64,000 bases of DNA, from NCBI GenBank assembly GCA_902702965.1, contig CACRXP010000001.1:4940447-5004446 (forward strand). Reading direction: 5' to 3'. The stretch is from Spirometra erinaceieuropaei (lineage: Eukaryota > Platyhelminthes > Cestoda > Diphyllobothriidea > Diphyllobothriidae). Shown in pieces: positions 48,201 through 57,696 of this stretch (the stretch's first letter is position 1; each line of letters opens with the position of its first letter). The position numbers were made by a program, and so were the translations under genes. The notes below the pieces were generated by a model. That model did no database searches. It saw only the letters and a list, made by a program, of their open reading frames with translations, and had not been told where the DNA came from.

Positions 48201-48412
48201 TCCACGTTGTACTGATGAAGGCTGCGTGCGGTCAGACTTTGGGTACCAGGGTCGAGGAGCGTTCGTACATTCCAGCATCCAATACCGAGAGTCCGTCCAC
48301 GATTGAGTAGTCCAGCTCGCATACTATTCGCCCGCACCACTGGACCAGGGTTGCGGAGCGCGTCGGTTCCCGCGGACGCCGTAGCATGGATCGTAGTACT
48401 GTGATCGGACAT
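45278..48412 (-). CDS. RTE-type endonuclease-reverse transcriptase ORF
   Basis: 1,044 codons including about 221 unknown ones (the assembly gap). The N-terminal third is an APE-type endonuclease with all signature blocks: CWNVRT (Asn48), LSEVRL (Glu77), GDWNGRTG (188-195), IDYIL (257-261) and GSDHVLV with His289. After the gap the reverse transcriptase shows VPILKKGDK, NYRGISL, FVDFAAAFDSV (motif A, about 670-679), RQGCILSPILF (motif B, about 730-740) and the catalytic YADD (771-774). It also has FKYLG and the C-terminal RLRWFGHVLRRP typical of RTE-like and related elements. No stop or frameshift interrupts the visible sequence, and both sides of the gap stay in the same frame. The protein may therefore be intact. 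Opposite-strand frames here are shadows or are built from gap bases. Confidence 0.9.
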   Translation of the reverse strand: MSDHSTTIHATASAGTDALRNPGPVVRANSMRAGLLNRGRTLGIGCWNVRTLLDPGTQSLTARSLHQYNVDVCCLSEVRLPDSGSREIKIPGVESHFTLYHSGPLDSSGRHGVAIALSQQADLALLAWEPVNDRMAYVRLKGHFTNISIVAVYSPTSAAQQRDKEAFYSQLQALVERLPRRDLLIVAGDWNGRTGPGDSTTSHLLGRFGLGSRCENGERLLNFADRNRLLVTNTCSQHRKKHLLTWYSNDGRTVSQIDYILVSSRFRSWVHDSRSMRGAETGNAHGSDHVLVRTRLKVHLSSAPKMPRPRRLNVAKIRQASTAEALSREIRTCFXXXXXXXXXXXXXXXXXXXXXXXXXXXXXXXXXXXXXXXXXXXXXXXXXXXXXXXXXXXXXXXXXXXXXXXXXXXXXXXXXXXXXXXXXXXXXXXXXXXXXXXXXXXXXXXXXXXXXXXXXXXXXXXXXXXXXXXXXXXXXXXXXXXXXXXXXXXXXXXXXXXXXXXXXXXXXXXXXXXXXXXXXXXXXXXXXXXXXXXXXXXXXXXXXXXXXXXXXXXXXKSCVDTLAPWLHEVIERAWRDEVVPDDWGLGILVPILKKGDKTRCENYRGISLIDVAAKIFAIVLLRRFQAVRDSRTRPNQAGFRAGRGCADQIFTLRRILEFRHSYQQPTAVCFVDFAAAFDSVHRESLWRIMALDGVPAKIIAMIKAYYRSTTARVLVRNNLSQPFGIRSGVRQGCILSPILFNYAIDWILGRALRDGDGVEFAPGRRLTDLDYADDIALLASSYGDLQSMVSRVNEVAKAVGLSINAGKTKVFSSCIPDQEKAPLGIDGCQLEEVDSFKYLGARLLPNGQSKDDVVSRIDAARWVFSSLRKCLWSRRDLSIATKIRVYRASVRSVLLYGCECWALRVEDDRKLEVFDHHCLRIILRVKLTDFVSNETVRARCDNIARITQAIQERRLRWFGHVLRRPPQELSVTALDPAPLPHWRRRRGGQFKTWLDTVRQDMEVVLGPSVFGLRRWRREWVELSRSAAADRHAWRGTVRDIIEAG
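46748..47409. other. Assembly gap (662 Ns)
   Basis: A run of N replaces the region between the endonuclease and the reverse transcriptase of the RTE element. Gap length and frame are compatible with an intact ORF: endonuclease residue about 334 and reverse transcriptase residue about 556 remain in one frame. A long interspersed repeat is a common cause of such a gap. Confidence 0.99.
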
Positions 48413-48698
48413 TTGGCATGAGGTTTCTTGGGAATTTTGAATACGGGCGGGTCCCCAACAGCCGCTCGGATTGTTTGTTCGAGGTTGTCTCCTCTAGCGC
48501 TTTGGCTTAGAAGCCTAACCACAAGGCAGCGGTGGCAAGAAAACTTGTGGATGATGAACGGGATTATCTATCTGGACCTCGAATCTTCACTCGTGCTGAT
48601 GTATATATATGTCTCGCCTTAAAGTAACAACGAAGAAGGATGGGAAAATCAGGTTACTTAAGTATTGGCCGTTCCTGTTTGGGATGGATTAGCGCAGG

Positions 48699-48780
48699 CG
48701 CATCTACCGGTAGGGGACCAGGCGCCAGCGCGTATCAGGCTGCGAGGGCCGTAGTTTGCTAAGCCATGGCATAGCAGATG
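48699..48780 (+). repeat. Dispersed repeat R, part right of the RTE insertion
   Basis: Matches 39,070-39,160 (GCATCTA, CCAGCGC, CAGGCTG, AGTTTGCT, CATGGCATAGCAGAT). Together with 44,974-45,240 it makes up one repeat copy interrupted by the RTE element. About 95 bases between the retrotransposon end and this match are not in the other copy. Confidence 0.55.
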
Positions 48781-51295
48781 TTTAATCTCCTTTAGGCGCT
48801 TAGGGCTTGATATGCAGCCTTGAGTTTGCCTGAGCCATTACCCTTCAAAGGCTGGGTGACCACCCAGTCATCGACTGAGAGGACCTACCTGTATACACAC
48901 ACACAACCCTCACATGCGTGAGAGTGCCAGAGGGAGCCACTGACAGGGAGCCGTTGCAGCATGGCTTTCAGCCCACGTCTATAATGGGATTTATTGGCAT
49001 CTTTTTTCGGATTTCCCCTGGAATTTCACAAGAAGCTGAGTCCGTCGGTTATTCTTCCCAAAGATGAAACAGGATTGCGGGAGGGTCCTTCGCTTACCTT
49101 TTTCTTTTCTGTTCATACCCTAAATCTCAATCGAAGACCTCAAACAAATGTGTACTCAACGATTGCATCCATTCGAGCTCAGCAGCGCTGAGTGGTTTGC
49201 TTGAATCTCGTGGCTATACCAGAGGCAACGCGTTATGCTTTGAGAACATGGACCAAACACATGAAATACCAGTGCTAGAAATTCGCTATTATGCGGCTTT
49301 GATAAGAAGCTACTACTAAATAGGGGTAATTGAAATGGTCAAAACTCTGACTTAGATTATCAATAAAGTATATAATTGGTGGTTACGGCTGCTGATGCAG
49401 TATAAAACCTGAACTGTTTCGGAGGCTCGTTTGGTTGGACTGTGTCGATAATTTAAATTACAACCTGAAGGGTCCGAAACATTTGTGTTGTTATATGAAA
49501 TCTCTCCTTATGCATTTTAGAAACACCGTCCACACCAGTGAATATTAGTGAGTCTTTAAACGATCCATTGTAGCAAGATTTTCGGATGTTATTTTACTAT
49601 TAAGTTCATTTAAAATGGCATCCTGAAGTATGAAATGCTATCCACATCCGCAAACACGCGACTCCGAACACACAAGAGCATGAGTTTTTTTAAAATATAG
49701 ATATTTCATACGCTTAGTTCAAATTGTATTGATCATGATTCATTTCCAAAAGTTTGCTATATGAGTAACATTTTAATCTCATTTCGCAAGCGAATACCTG
49801 AGTCTTTAAAAACAATAATAGCCTGAATCATGAGCACTTTTGTTAGTCCCTTTTTCGATTTATATCACAGACTTGGCAAAATGCAAGTTCATTTGAAAGC
49901 CAGTATGCCGGCGCGGGCCAATGATCAGTTTATTTTACTGCCCCTTATCAGTGTGATATCCTCGATTTATTGATGTACCTGCTTCATAGCTAACTTTTAT
50001 GTGTGAAGATAGAAGGCTCGTCGGTAAATCATATCATCTCGGAACGCACACTACCTCAGCCATTCAACTCTTATATATGCTTAAACCCGGAAGGGCGTTA
50101 GCTTAAAGACCTTATCTCATAAGAAATCTGCAAAGACGGTTTAAATACAACACTTATAAGTTGACCGTGGGGGCTTAAAGTACTGGTTTTTCCTGAGGTT
50201 ATAGTTTCCCCTCAGGGACGTTATTCATACCTCAAACTTTCAGGTTTTTACAATTTCCACCACCGGGCTAAAACAACGGCTGACTATCGGGGTTACAGCA
50301 ATTTACCTTCTCTCTATGCCGCAAGCAGGTTGCTAAATTTGTTCGATTATGTTAACTTTGTCAAATGTTGACGAGGCAAGGGAAGGCGAGTTAAAATTAG
50401 ATTTTCTTCAGACAACACTTTTGCACACCGACCTGGAGGACAGTCTAAACTGGTCGTCCTAGGTCTAACAAATTTGGTTGAAAAAAACGGAAACGTATTC
50501 AGACACCGGAGCTATCTAACGGGAAAGGTGCTTAAGTGACGAAGTCACAAACTCCCTCAAACTTATGACCTCCGTTTCAAATTGAAAATGCACTTCTGTG
50601 AAACATCTAGCGTTATTGTGCATTATAATAAGACGAAATGACAGCCGTTAGAAACTTGTACAAAGGACTGTCAAACAGAGCTGTGAGACCCCTGCGATAG
50701 ATCTGTCCCACTAAAAGGGAATGATTAGGTTTTCCTTTTAAAAATATGTTGCTTTTGGAAGGAAGGCCGTATAAGAACTATGCAATTATTCATGTAGAGC
50801 TGTCAGCATTCAACCCATTTTATCCGATCTTAATGTTGACGCTTTATATGTACAACCCCTATTCGTCTGCCAAGTTCGGACGCGATTACAAATATCGAAG
50901 CGCAAGATCTGCTGATGGTTCATATAAATATAAACAAATGTAGAAAATTATCGACCTAAAATGGCGTTAGGCACTTGCATTACATTAAGTTCACGTTCTT
51001 GATAATCATGGTTTGTCTTATCCAACTGACTGACGCAAGCAATGTGTCTGCAGCGATGACTGCTAACCTGGCAGTGAGATCGCAAATAAACTAGTGTATA
51101 TCCAGCCAGCGAACACAATCCCTTATGAGGACTTGTTCCAGTCTCAGAAAGGTGAATGTGCGCATATACTAAAATAATATGCAATTTTTGAATGATAAAC
51201 TCCCTAAAATAACTAAGGATTACCTTTGATCCACAGGGTGAGTCAGGAGTAACCGGGCAGTCAGCGACATTTTGTCCTTAAGTTTATTAACAGCA
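48781..51295. other. No supported gene
   Basis: A short CA-rich tract lies at about 48,893-48,905. The remainder is AT-rich, with frames no longer than 78 codons and no recognisable repeat or RNA gene up to the tRNA-like pair. Confidence 0.45.
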
Positions 51296-51375
51296 TCGGT
51301 GGGATTTGAACCTACGCAGTAAGGGGAAGGATATAGTACAGCCGACGCTCTAACCACTTCAGCTACGAGGCCCCG
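51296..51375 (-). repeat. tRNA-like unit (left arm, minus strand)
   Basis: On the minus strand it reads GGGGCCTCGTAGCTGAAGTG and onward. The A box is TAGCTGAAGTGG (51,354-51,365), the D stem GCT...AGAGC, and the B box GGTTCAAATC (51,303-51,312) sits in a good T arm. The anticodon region is abnormal: GGCTGTACTATATCC is followed by a pyrimidine-rich insertion, and the 3' acceptor side is eroded (ACCGATGC instead of a match to GGGGCC). It is most likely a tRNA-derived repeat or pseudogene, not a functional tRNA. Confidence 0.65.
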
Positions 51376-51430
51376 CCGGACGACGCGAGTTTAATTACAT
51401 GTGGGTCAAGTTTACCCGCGTCGCCCGGTG
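51376..51430. repeat. Inverted-repeat spacer joining the two tRNA-like units
   Basis: CCGGACGACGCGAG (from 51,376) pairs with CCCGCGTCGCCCGG (to 51,428), leaving a loop of about 25 bases. The homology between the two tRNA-like units therefore continues past their 5' ends. The whole of 51,296-51,515 forms one imperfect hairpin with arms of about 95 bases. Confidence 0.7.
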
Positions 51431-51515
51431 GGACCGCTTAGCTCAGGTGGCTAGAGCGTTGGCCGTACTAAAGCCTTCCCCCTGCTGTTGTGGGTTCGAA
51501 TCACATCGAGGCACC
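51431..51515 (+). repeat. tRNA-like unit (right arm, plus strand)
   Basis: Carries A box TAGCTCAGGTGG (51,439-51,450), D stem GCTC/GAGC, anticodon-like region GGCCGTACTAAAGCC, a pyrimidine-rich insertion, B box GGTTCGAATC (51,493-51,502) and a 3' end CGAGGCACC. It is similar along its full length to the minus-strand unit at 51,296-51,375, to which it stands head to head. The acceptor and T stems are partly mispaired. The internal polymerase III promoter looks intact. Confidence 0.65.
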
Positions 51516-53959
51516 GAGTTTTCCATTGTTGGGTCAAAATGAATTATTTGAAATCCACCGTAACACCAATGAAGTTTATGATACTTAAACACCGAATGAT
51601 CTACCTACACATTCCCTGTAGGCCAAAAATTTGCCGCAGGGGCCTATTCAAACCCCATTCAGTCACATTAGGATGCAATTTAAAAGGCAGTGATTGTAGC
51701 TCGGGTTAAAACAGCGCTTCGGACTTCTAGTATGTGGAATAATGGACGTTTAACTTTCTTCGGTGAAAATTTTGTCCAAGGTTTTATGACAACGTAATTC
51801 GAATTTTGTCCAAATCCTTGCCTCCAGCTCCATTTACGTCCAATTTCCGGGAACACCTGTCTAGTTGAACCAAAAACACAACATTTGCTTAACACTTAAT
51901 CGTACGGGGGGAAATATTTTGTTTGTAGAAGCGTTGGAGAGATCAGAACCATTTTCTGCGTTTGGTAAAATTCAATAGTCCCGTTAAGCTGATCAAAAGT
52001 TGTATCTCAGCAAACATACAGTTCTTTGTCATTTCACACGTCAATAACCTCCTCTAACGATAAATGTGCGATCAGCGATTACGCTGGAGTACCTAAAGGG
52101 ACTTAAATTTGCATCAAAATAAGCAAAGTAATTATTCACACAAGGGGAGCTTGCTTGAAGAAAGTCACATTTTGCTGAAGGAGGAGCTTAAGTTGTTCAG
52201 TGACCGGAAAATCAGCTAATTACTGGCCTTTGCAGTGATGTGAAAGCGCGAATAAAAGTCTTCGCACTGGATTTGTGCCAGATAACTGTAAACTGAAGGC
52301 GCAAATACAGGAGTATGATAAATCAACTGGTGAAGAAACTAGTGAAGCCTTCAGCTGGCGTTACGACTGGTTCTTGCGGTCTTCCTGGAGAACTAACGAA
52401 AACGGGATAATAACTTATTTCTACATATTTTCTTGAAAATCAATATTTTCTAAAAATAGTCGAAGCGGACTACGCAAGAAATTCTACATTCGGTTCAACA
52501 GTCCTCAAAACTGTGCAACTAAAGGCAATAGCTTTAAGTTCATTTTTCTGAAGTGGCACCGCTCATTGACATCCTCCCCATTTAGAATTTGCGCAATGCT
52601 AAGGGATGTTTTTTGAAAATCTATTAAAATATAGGCGACAGCTCTGAGATCCGTAAGGTAACAAATATCCTAAATGTTAGTGTCTGTTAGAGGCTTAAGT
52701 TTTGGGTCATTCAAAAGGTGGTGGCCGCTTGAGGATGAGTTGTCAAAGTGCCGATCGAGGAGTACAATGCTCAGAGGAGTTGGGACGTAAACCATAGGTT
52801 TTTGGGTTAACGTGTCCTTCCCTGTCACGACGGCCCCTTAATCCTAGGTACCTTATATTGTTTTTTTCGTGTTATACAGAATATGACTCGGAGCACATTC
52901 AACACAATAGATAAAAAGGCTTAAGCGATACTTTAAAATCAACATTATAATCAAAGTTTGCTCACTGAGCATTTTTAGAGAAGGCAGAGTAGGCAGTCAA
53001 ATAAATCGAGTGTTTTTACTTTCACCCAAGATTCGCTTAAGATAAATTATGTTTTACTATAAAAGCGACTTTTACCTAGGTCATCTTTCTGGAACTTTTT
53101 GAGGATCTTATACTCCTTCAAAATATTTATTAAAAACGTCTGTAATTTCGGTTTCAAATAATTACAGCATTCCTATAAACCTTGTAATTAACTATATGAA
53201 CACTGAACTAACGTGCGACCCTTGTATTTTTCTTGTAAACTATTTGTATTGCGACGATGTTAGCAATTTACCTCCTTAGTTTTAACCTCTGTCACCATTA
53301 AACCACCAAGAGATGCCTGAAGACACATGATACTTCGTGGCTGTGGGTGTTGGGAATCACTTTTGATGCTGCGTTTTATCTTCAGAGCTACTTTGAAAAT
53401 TTCAATTTATGTAACATACAAAAGGTCAATGTCGGTAAAAGCATTTTTTTCGATTTTTGACTACTGCTCACCACTATCCCAACATAATGTTTACTGTTGT
53501 GCAGGACTGATGATGAGTGATCGAAAGCATGCGTTTTACGATTCTGTATTCGCGAATCTCAATACCTCCTCGAGGAGTTGCAACACAAGAGACTTGATAC
53601 CTATTAGGAGAACTCGGCGAGCAGTAAACGGAGATCGAAAATCCTCGACATACTTTGCCGATGAAAATGTTTTGCTTGTCCAGTCTGTCGTTTCATCTTC
53701 GCAATTAATTTGATTTTGAATATTAAAATCCTTCAAAACTAATAGGGATTTTTGGTACATTTAGGTGACATCTGCAAGCATTATAAGAACTAAAAACTAG
53801 TAAACACTTCTGACTGTCCTCTTTGCTATTGTCGCGTTATAAAGGAAATAAAATAGACGACTAAACAACGGAAATGAACCATGTAGAATAAGAGAGCTTT
53901 CCCTGGATATTCTCGGCCAAATAAATGAAAATCTAAATGAAGATATCTGGCTTAGAAGA
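51516..53959. other. No supported gene
   Basis: AT-rich DNA. The longest frame (53,327-53,713, plus) has no recognised domain. No repeats were identified. Confidence 0.45.
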
Positions 53960-54885
53960 TGAAGATGCGATCACCGGAACAGGAAATTTATTTGCCTGAC
54001 GTTTCGGATCCTTACTCGAATCCATCATCAGAGATATTAGCAGATAAAGGTAATTGTGGCACCAGGAGTGCAGTATTTATAGCACGTGGCTGCCGTGGGA
54101 CCGCATGCGCACTGCAATTAACAGTTCTCGTAATCACCGCTGGGGCCGTAATTGATGCGGTGGTGGCTTGTCGGTCCGAGTCCGAGTCGTTAATTGCCGC
54201 GATTTCGTCATCCGTGCTGGATGCTGGTGTGACGATTGCTCGGCAAAGTGGCTCACTGTCACCGTGATGATTGCTCGCCCGCGCCCTCCCCACGTGACTG
54301 ATTCTCCTGCCCAGGGAAAATCGCAGTACGCTATAGGGTACCGGGAGGTCATTGTGCTTTTTGATGGATTGCGGGCCTGAGAGCCATGACTCGAGCAGCT
54401 CGCTGCTCACGCGGTTGTCACCCCTTGCGAGGATTTCGGGCTCTTGAAATTTGAAAATATGGCCGGGTCCCGTCGAGTGTGCCGCCACTTGAGAGTTAGC
54501 GTCTCCCCGCCTCACTGCTGCTGTGTGCTCGGCAATTCGCGTACGGAGTAATCTCCCAGTTTCTCCGACAGAATTGCTTTGTCCGCAACTACACCAGATC
54601 CGGTAAACGACTCCAGACGTTTCCTGCCGTGGCAGCGGGTCTTTTGGCCTCATTACTTGGCGCCTAATGGTTGCTTCCGGCCTGTGTGCAACCCCAACTC
54701 CAAGTGGAGCGAGAAGACGACTGACGGCTTCCGAGACGTTCTTCACGTACGGAAGAGCCCACCAAAATTTGGGTCCGGTTGGATTTGGTCTCTGGTGTCC
54801 TTTTCGTATGCACTGGTTGACAAAGCTGCGCGGGTAACCATTGGCTCTCATTACCCGTCGAAGATATAGTAGTTCAGCAACCTTG
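53960..54885 (-). mobile_element. Penelope-like element, 5'-truncated 3' portion
   Basis: Contains the linker and GIY-YIG endonuclease end of a Penelope-like element plus a short 3' untranslated part. A stop lies in frame immediately upstream of the linker (near 54,883), and no reverse transcriptase sequence was recognised above it. A second, diverged copy of its 3' part lies at 57,697-58,130. 5' truncation is common in these elements. The lower boundary is set by where similarity with that copy begins (GATGCGATC block). Confidence 0.75.
54012..54851 (-). CDS. Penelope-like GIY-YIG endonuclease fragment
   Basis: 279 codons from an internal Met to the TAA at 54,012, and the frame remains open about ten codons upstream (LLYLRRV). 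The first part is the Penelope-like linker: NGYPRSFVNQCI, ALPYVKNVSEA, LAPLGVGVAHRPEATIRRQV and KDPLP. From residue 81 comes the GIY-YIG nuclease: VVYRIWCSCG (GIY strand with the family's Cys pair), SVGETGRLLRTRIAEH (Arg and Glu kept, but the Tyr of YIG is Ser), RRGDANSQVAAH, and ELLESWLSGPQSIKKHNDLP. The last hundred residues are Ser- and Ala-rich without a known motif. The nuclease domain would nick DNA for element insertion. Without the reverse transcriptase this copy is dead, although the fragment itself has no internal stop, so it is fairly young. Confidence 0.85.
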   Translation of the reverse strand: MRANGYPRSFVNQCIRKGHQRPNPTGPKFWWALPYVKNVSEAVSRLLAPLGVGVAHRPEATIRRQVMRPKDPLPRQETSGVVYRIWCSCGQSNSVGETGRLLRTRIAEHTAAVRRGDANSQVAAHSTGPGHIFKFQEPEILARGDNRVSSELLESWLSGPQSIKKHNDLPVPYSVLRFSLGRRISHVGRARASNHHGDSEPLCRAIVTPASSTDDEIAAINDSDSDRQATTASITAPAVITRTVNCSAHAVPRQPRAINTALLVPQLPLSANISDDGFE

Positions 54886-57367
54886 GCTTATTTACTGTTG
54901 CCACCGATCATGGAACACGAGGTCTAAAATCTAATCACGGTTCGACTTTTTATTCAGCTGAAGGTATGACCATTTGAGCAGTCAGACCAATCAGATTAAT
55001 TCCTTTACTTCTGACTTTGAAAATCACTGAATACGACCAGCGTGACCCGACGGGACTGAGAAATCACTAAACACGATAATAAGCAAGTGACAGAATAAAT
55101 GGCAGAACTGCCTCCATTGTCGTGTGGTTGAAGTTAAACGATAAGCCAGAAATTGACAAAACAATCTCTGTTATCGTTTTAGATAAATTTCATTAATGAC
55201 TGATTTCTGGTTGTCACGGTACCAAGTGCGAATTTATAAGAACTTAGTTTCCGGTCCAAGCCGAACTTCCGTTCTCGCTTCGACATTGGGTCAAAAGTGG
55301 TAATCACATCAGTGTTATTCAGACTGATTTTTGATAATTCGAGTGCTGTCGAAGTGGAGTAAAGTACAACCTCAATTTAAAGCAAAAAGAATTAGTTTGG
55401 ATTTAGCACTGGTCATTGTATCCTTAAGGTGCATACTTGGACTCCTCTAAATGTTTACTAAGTAGGAACCTCCTTACTTCTTGCAGCTTAACGCCTATTA
55501 AAATTTTGTTTCCTAATGCATCCCTATCTTTTGTTCATCTAGAACCAATCCATGCTGCGTTTGCACTTACAGTGTTTGACCTAACTCATAAAATGTGTCA
55601 AAATTTAAGAATGATTGCTTATTACTCGCAAATCGACATCAATCCGCGGACCCAATATCTGCGCTAATAACGCACAACTTTAAGAAAATTAAAAGCACAA
55701 AATAAATAATAAAGGCAATACTGTGTTGTTTAGAAATGCCAGTTTTTTAGAAAAGCGCAAAATTCCGAAACCATCAAAATGGTTGCAGTACAGTAAACCT
55801 GATTTTTAAATTTTCGAAACGTCTGCCCATAAAAAATTGGGAAAATATGAAAGCCCAAAAAGAATAACAGTTAAAAATAATGTTTCCGTGAATTGTACAC
55901 ATAAATGTCCTTTAAGAAGTAATGTAACTCCAGGCATGACACCTTGTAAATAGCCTACATTCTGAGTATGGATCCCAAAACAGTTTCCCAAGGATTCGTG
56001 ATATCCTGTGGTCCTTTGAGATAATTTGGATGCAGTTCAATAAGAAAAGTAAGATTTTGCTTGATGTCGCCGACAGGAACATCACACGAACAAAATTTTT
56101 CATAAAGTCATATGTTACCGGGTCGATTAATACCAAATAATCTTAAATAGAATTGGCTTGTATAATCGTAAGTATATCATTTTGTGTTTATAAGGAAAAC
56201 TTTCTTCCGTTAAATTAATTTGCACTTTTCACTCGTTCAGGATTACGTTGCTTCAGATCGGTCGTGACTTATCGATGAATATTTCACGATTTTCAGTGTT
56301 TTAATCCGATCACCCATAAGGACAGATTCTGTATTATGTCTGTTAAATACTCTGAGATAAGGTACATCTTGGAGGCTTTTACCGATGTAACGAGTGTTTG
56401 GGCCTTCAATTTTCATTAAGAACGCCACCTGGATCACATTTGAAAACTCTCGCAAACAGGAATCCTCATTGTTAAATAAAATTGACGTACACAGTCAACA
56501 ACTTAGATCAATTAGAAAACTTTATCTAATAAATTGCCCCTGTAAGGAGAGCTTTGACACTGCATTCCGTTGACGGATGTCTGAGTACTTTGATTTTTAC
56601 AGAGTAAGGCCGAGAAAAAGTTTGACACTTTCGGTCGTTTTTTACATTGGTAAATGGTTCTGATATTTTTTCACCGCAAACGTGAAAACATGACTTTTTC
56701 TTTAAATAACGACCAGTTGAATTATTTTTGCTCAACTTTTGACTCCTTTCTACGATTATGGATGCAGGGCAGATTGGCCATATATACACTGATATTTTGC
56801 TGAGGGTGATAAAGTTTTGCTGGTTCCTTTTCTGAATTAGGTATGTGCACAAGCTAGATTGCAAATAAAGTCATTCCTGTGACGACACATAGGACTTCTC
56901 AAACGGCAAAACAATTTTAGCCCATTTTAATAAAGGATTTCCTATGTGCGTTATTACTGCTCTTTAGGGCGCAACACCACACTGATCTGCTAATCTGGAT
57001 TCTATACATCGACAAAACAACTGGTTCTCTTGTGATAACCTTTGTTTTAGGAAGCGGATTGTCACGGTTACCATCGGACAAAAAATTCATTTTTAAGTTC
57101 GGTAACCTCTTTTTATTAAACCTCTTCGCAGTAAATTACTTTTCTTCCAAGGAAAAACCCCCTCAGATGGCAACCGAAGTCCAAAACAGGTACTGTCATA
57201 GAAAATTGCCCGATTACACCGCGGGGTCCATTTTCGACCAAATTTATGAACATTTTGCTTGAAAAAATTACCTGAACACAATTTCTGCCCAAAATGAGGA
57301 CGTTTTTTAAGGCAGCTGAGCGAGCAAGCAAAATGCGCAAAGTTTAAAACGTCATAAAGTCTCACAT
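54886..57367. other. No supported gene
   Basis: AT-rich, with only short frames (longest 112 codons at 56,526-56,864, minus) and no recognised domain, repeat or RNA gene. Confidence 0.45.
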
Positions 57368-57410
57368 CAGATTCTGTTTCCAGTTTTCATGAGATAGGTC
57401 ACGTACTGTA
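57368..57410 (+). repeat. Terminal-repeat-like 43-mer, first copy
   Basis: Ends TTTTCATGAGATAGGTCACG then TACTGTA, resembling the right end of the palindromic TA elements (TTTCATGAAATCGGTCACTC then ACTGTA). A second copy in the same orientation lies at 57,540; the two agree at 36 of 43 positions by eye. No partner in inverse orientation was seen nearby. Confidence 0.6.
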
Positions 57411-57618
57411 TGTAAATGATCTGGTACGGGAACTGAAATTGGACATAGCGCTCTTTGCGGACGATCTTCAACTTTGGAAACTGATAAAAGATGAAGAAGA
57501 CGTCAAGACCCATCTACCTGACGTCCTAAATTCTCACAGCAGATTTTGTCACCACGTTTCATGTGATGGGTCACGTACTGTAGATGACATTACCGTTTGG
57601 ATCTCAACAAAGCGTTAA
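57409..57618 (+). pseudogene. Non-LTR reverse transcriptase fragment
   Basis: A plus-strand frame of about 69 codons ending in TAA at 57,616. It starts YVNDLVRELK, followed by IALFADDLQLWKLI, then a DEEDVKTHLPDVL helix. YVNDL and the catalytic FADD box with following LW are the motif C region of Jockey/CR1-type reverse transcriptases. Only about 45 codons (57,409-57,537) are reverse transcriptase; the rest of the frame runs into the second terminal-repeat-like 43-mer. It is a tiny fragment with no motif A or B, so inactive. It is a different family from the RTE element at 45-48 kb, which has YADD. Confidence 0.7.
57540..57582 (+). repeat. Terminal-repeat-like 43-mer, second copy
   Basis: Direct repeat of 57,368-57,410, differing at about seven positions and sharing the ending GGTCACGTACTGTA. 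The two copies exactly bracket the reverse transcriptase fragment. Confidence 0.6.
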
Positions 57619-57696
57619 GTAACACTACCCACCATATTTTAACAGGGAAACGAGAGTAAATACACCGCGGTGCTCTTGAGCACATATCGATAAGAA

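Larger units (their letters stand above)
45241..48599 (-). mobile_element. Nearly complete RTE-type non-LTR retrotransposon
   Basis: About 3.36 kb on the minus strand, close to the usual 3.2-3.4 kb of RTE-clade elements. It has a 5' untranslated region of about 190 bases, one long ORF, and a 3' end rich in short AAGTA-type repeats (45,241-45,258). A candidate TGTATA target duplication flanks it (45,235-45,240 and 48,600-48,605). The duplication is short and AT-rich, so the boundaries are provisional. It splits a copy of dispersed repeat R. A 662-base assembly gap interrupts the middle. Movement would be by target-primed reverse transcription. Confidence 0.8.

Noticed and set aside
51296..51515. 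Two functional tRNA genes
   Set aside because: The anticodon arms do not fold normally, a pyrimidine-rich insertion is present and the acceptor stems are eroded, so tRNA-derived repeats are more likely.
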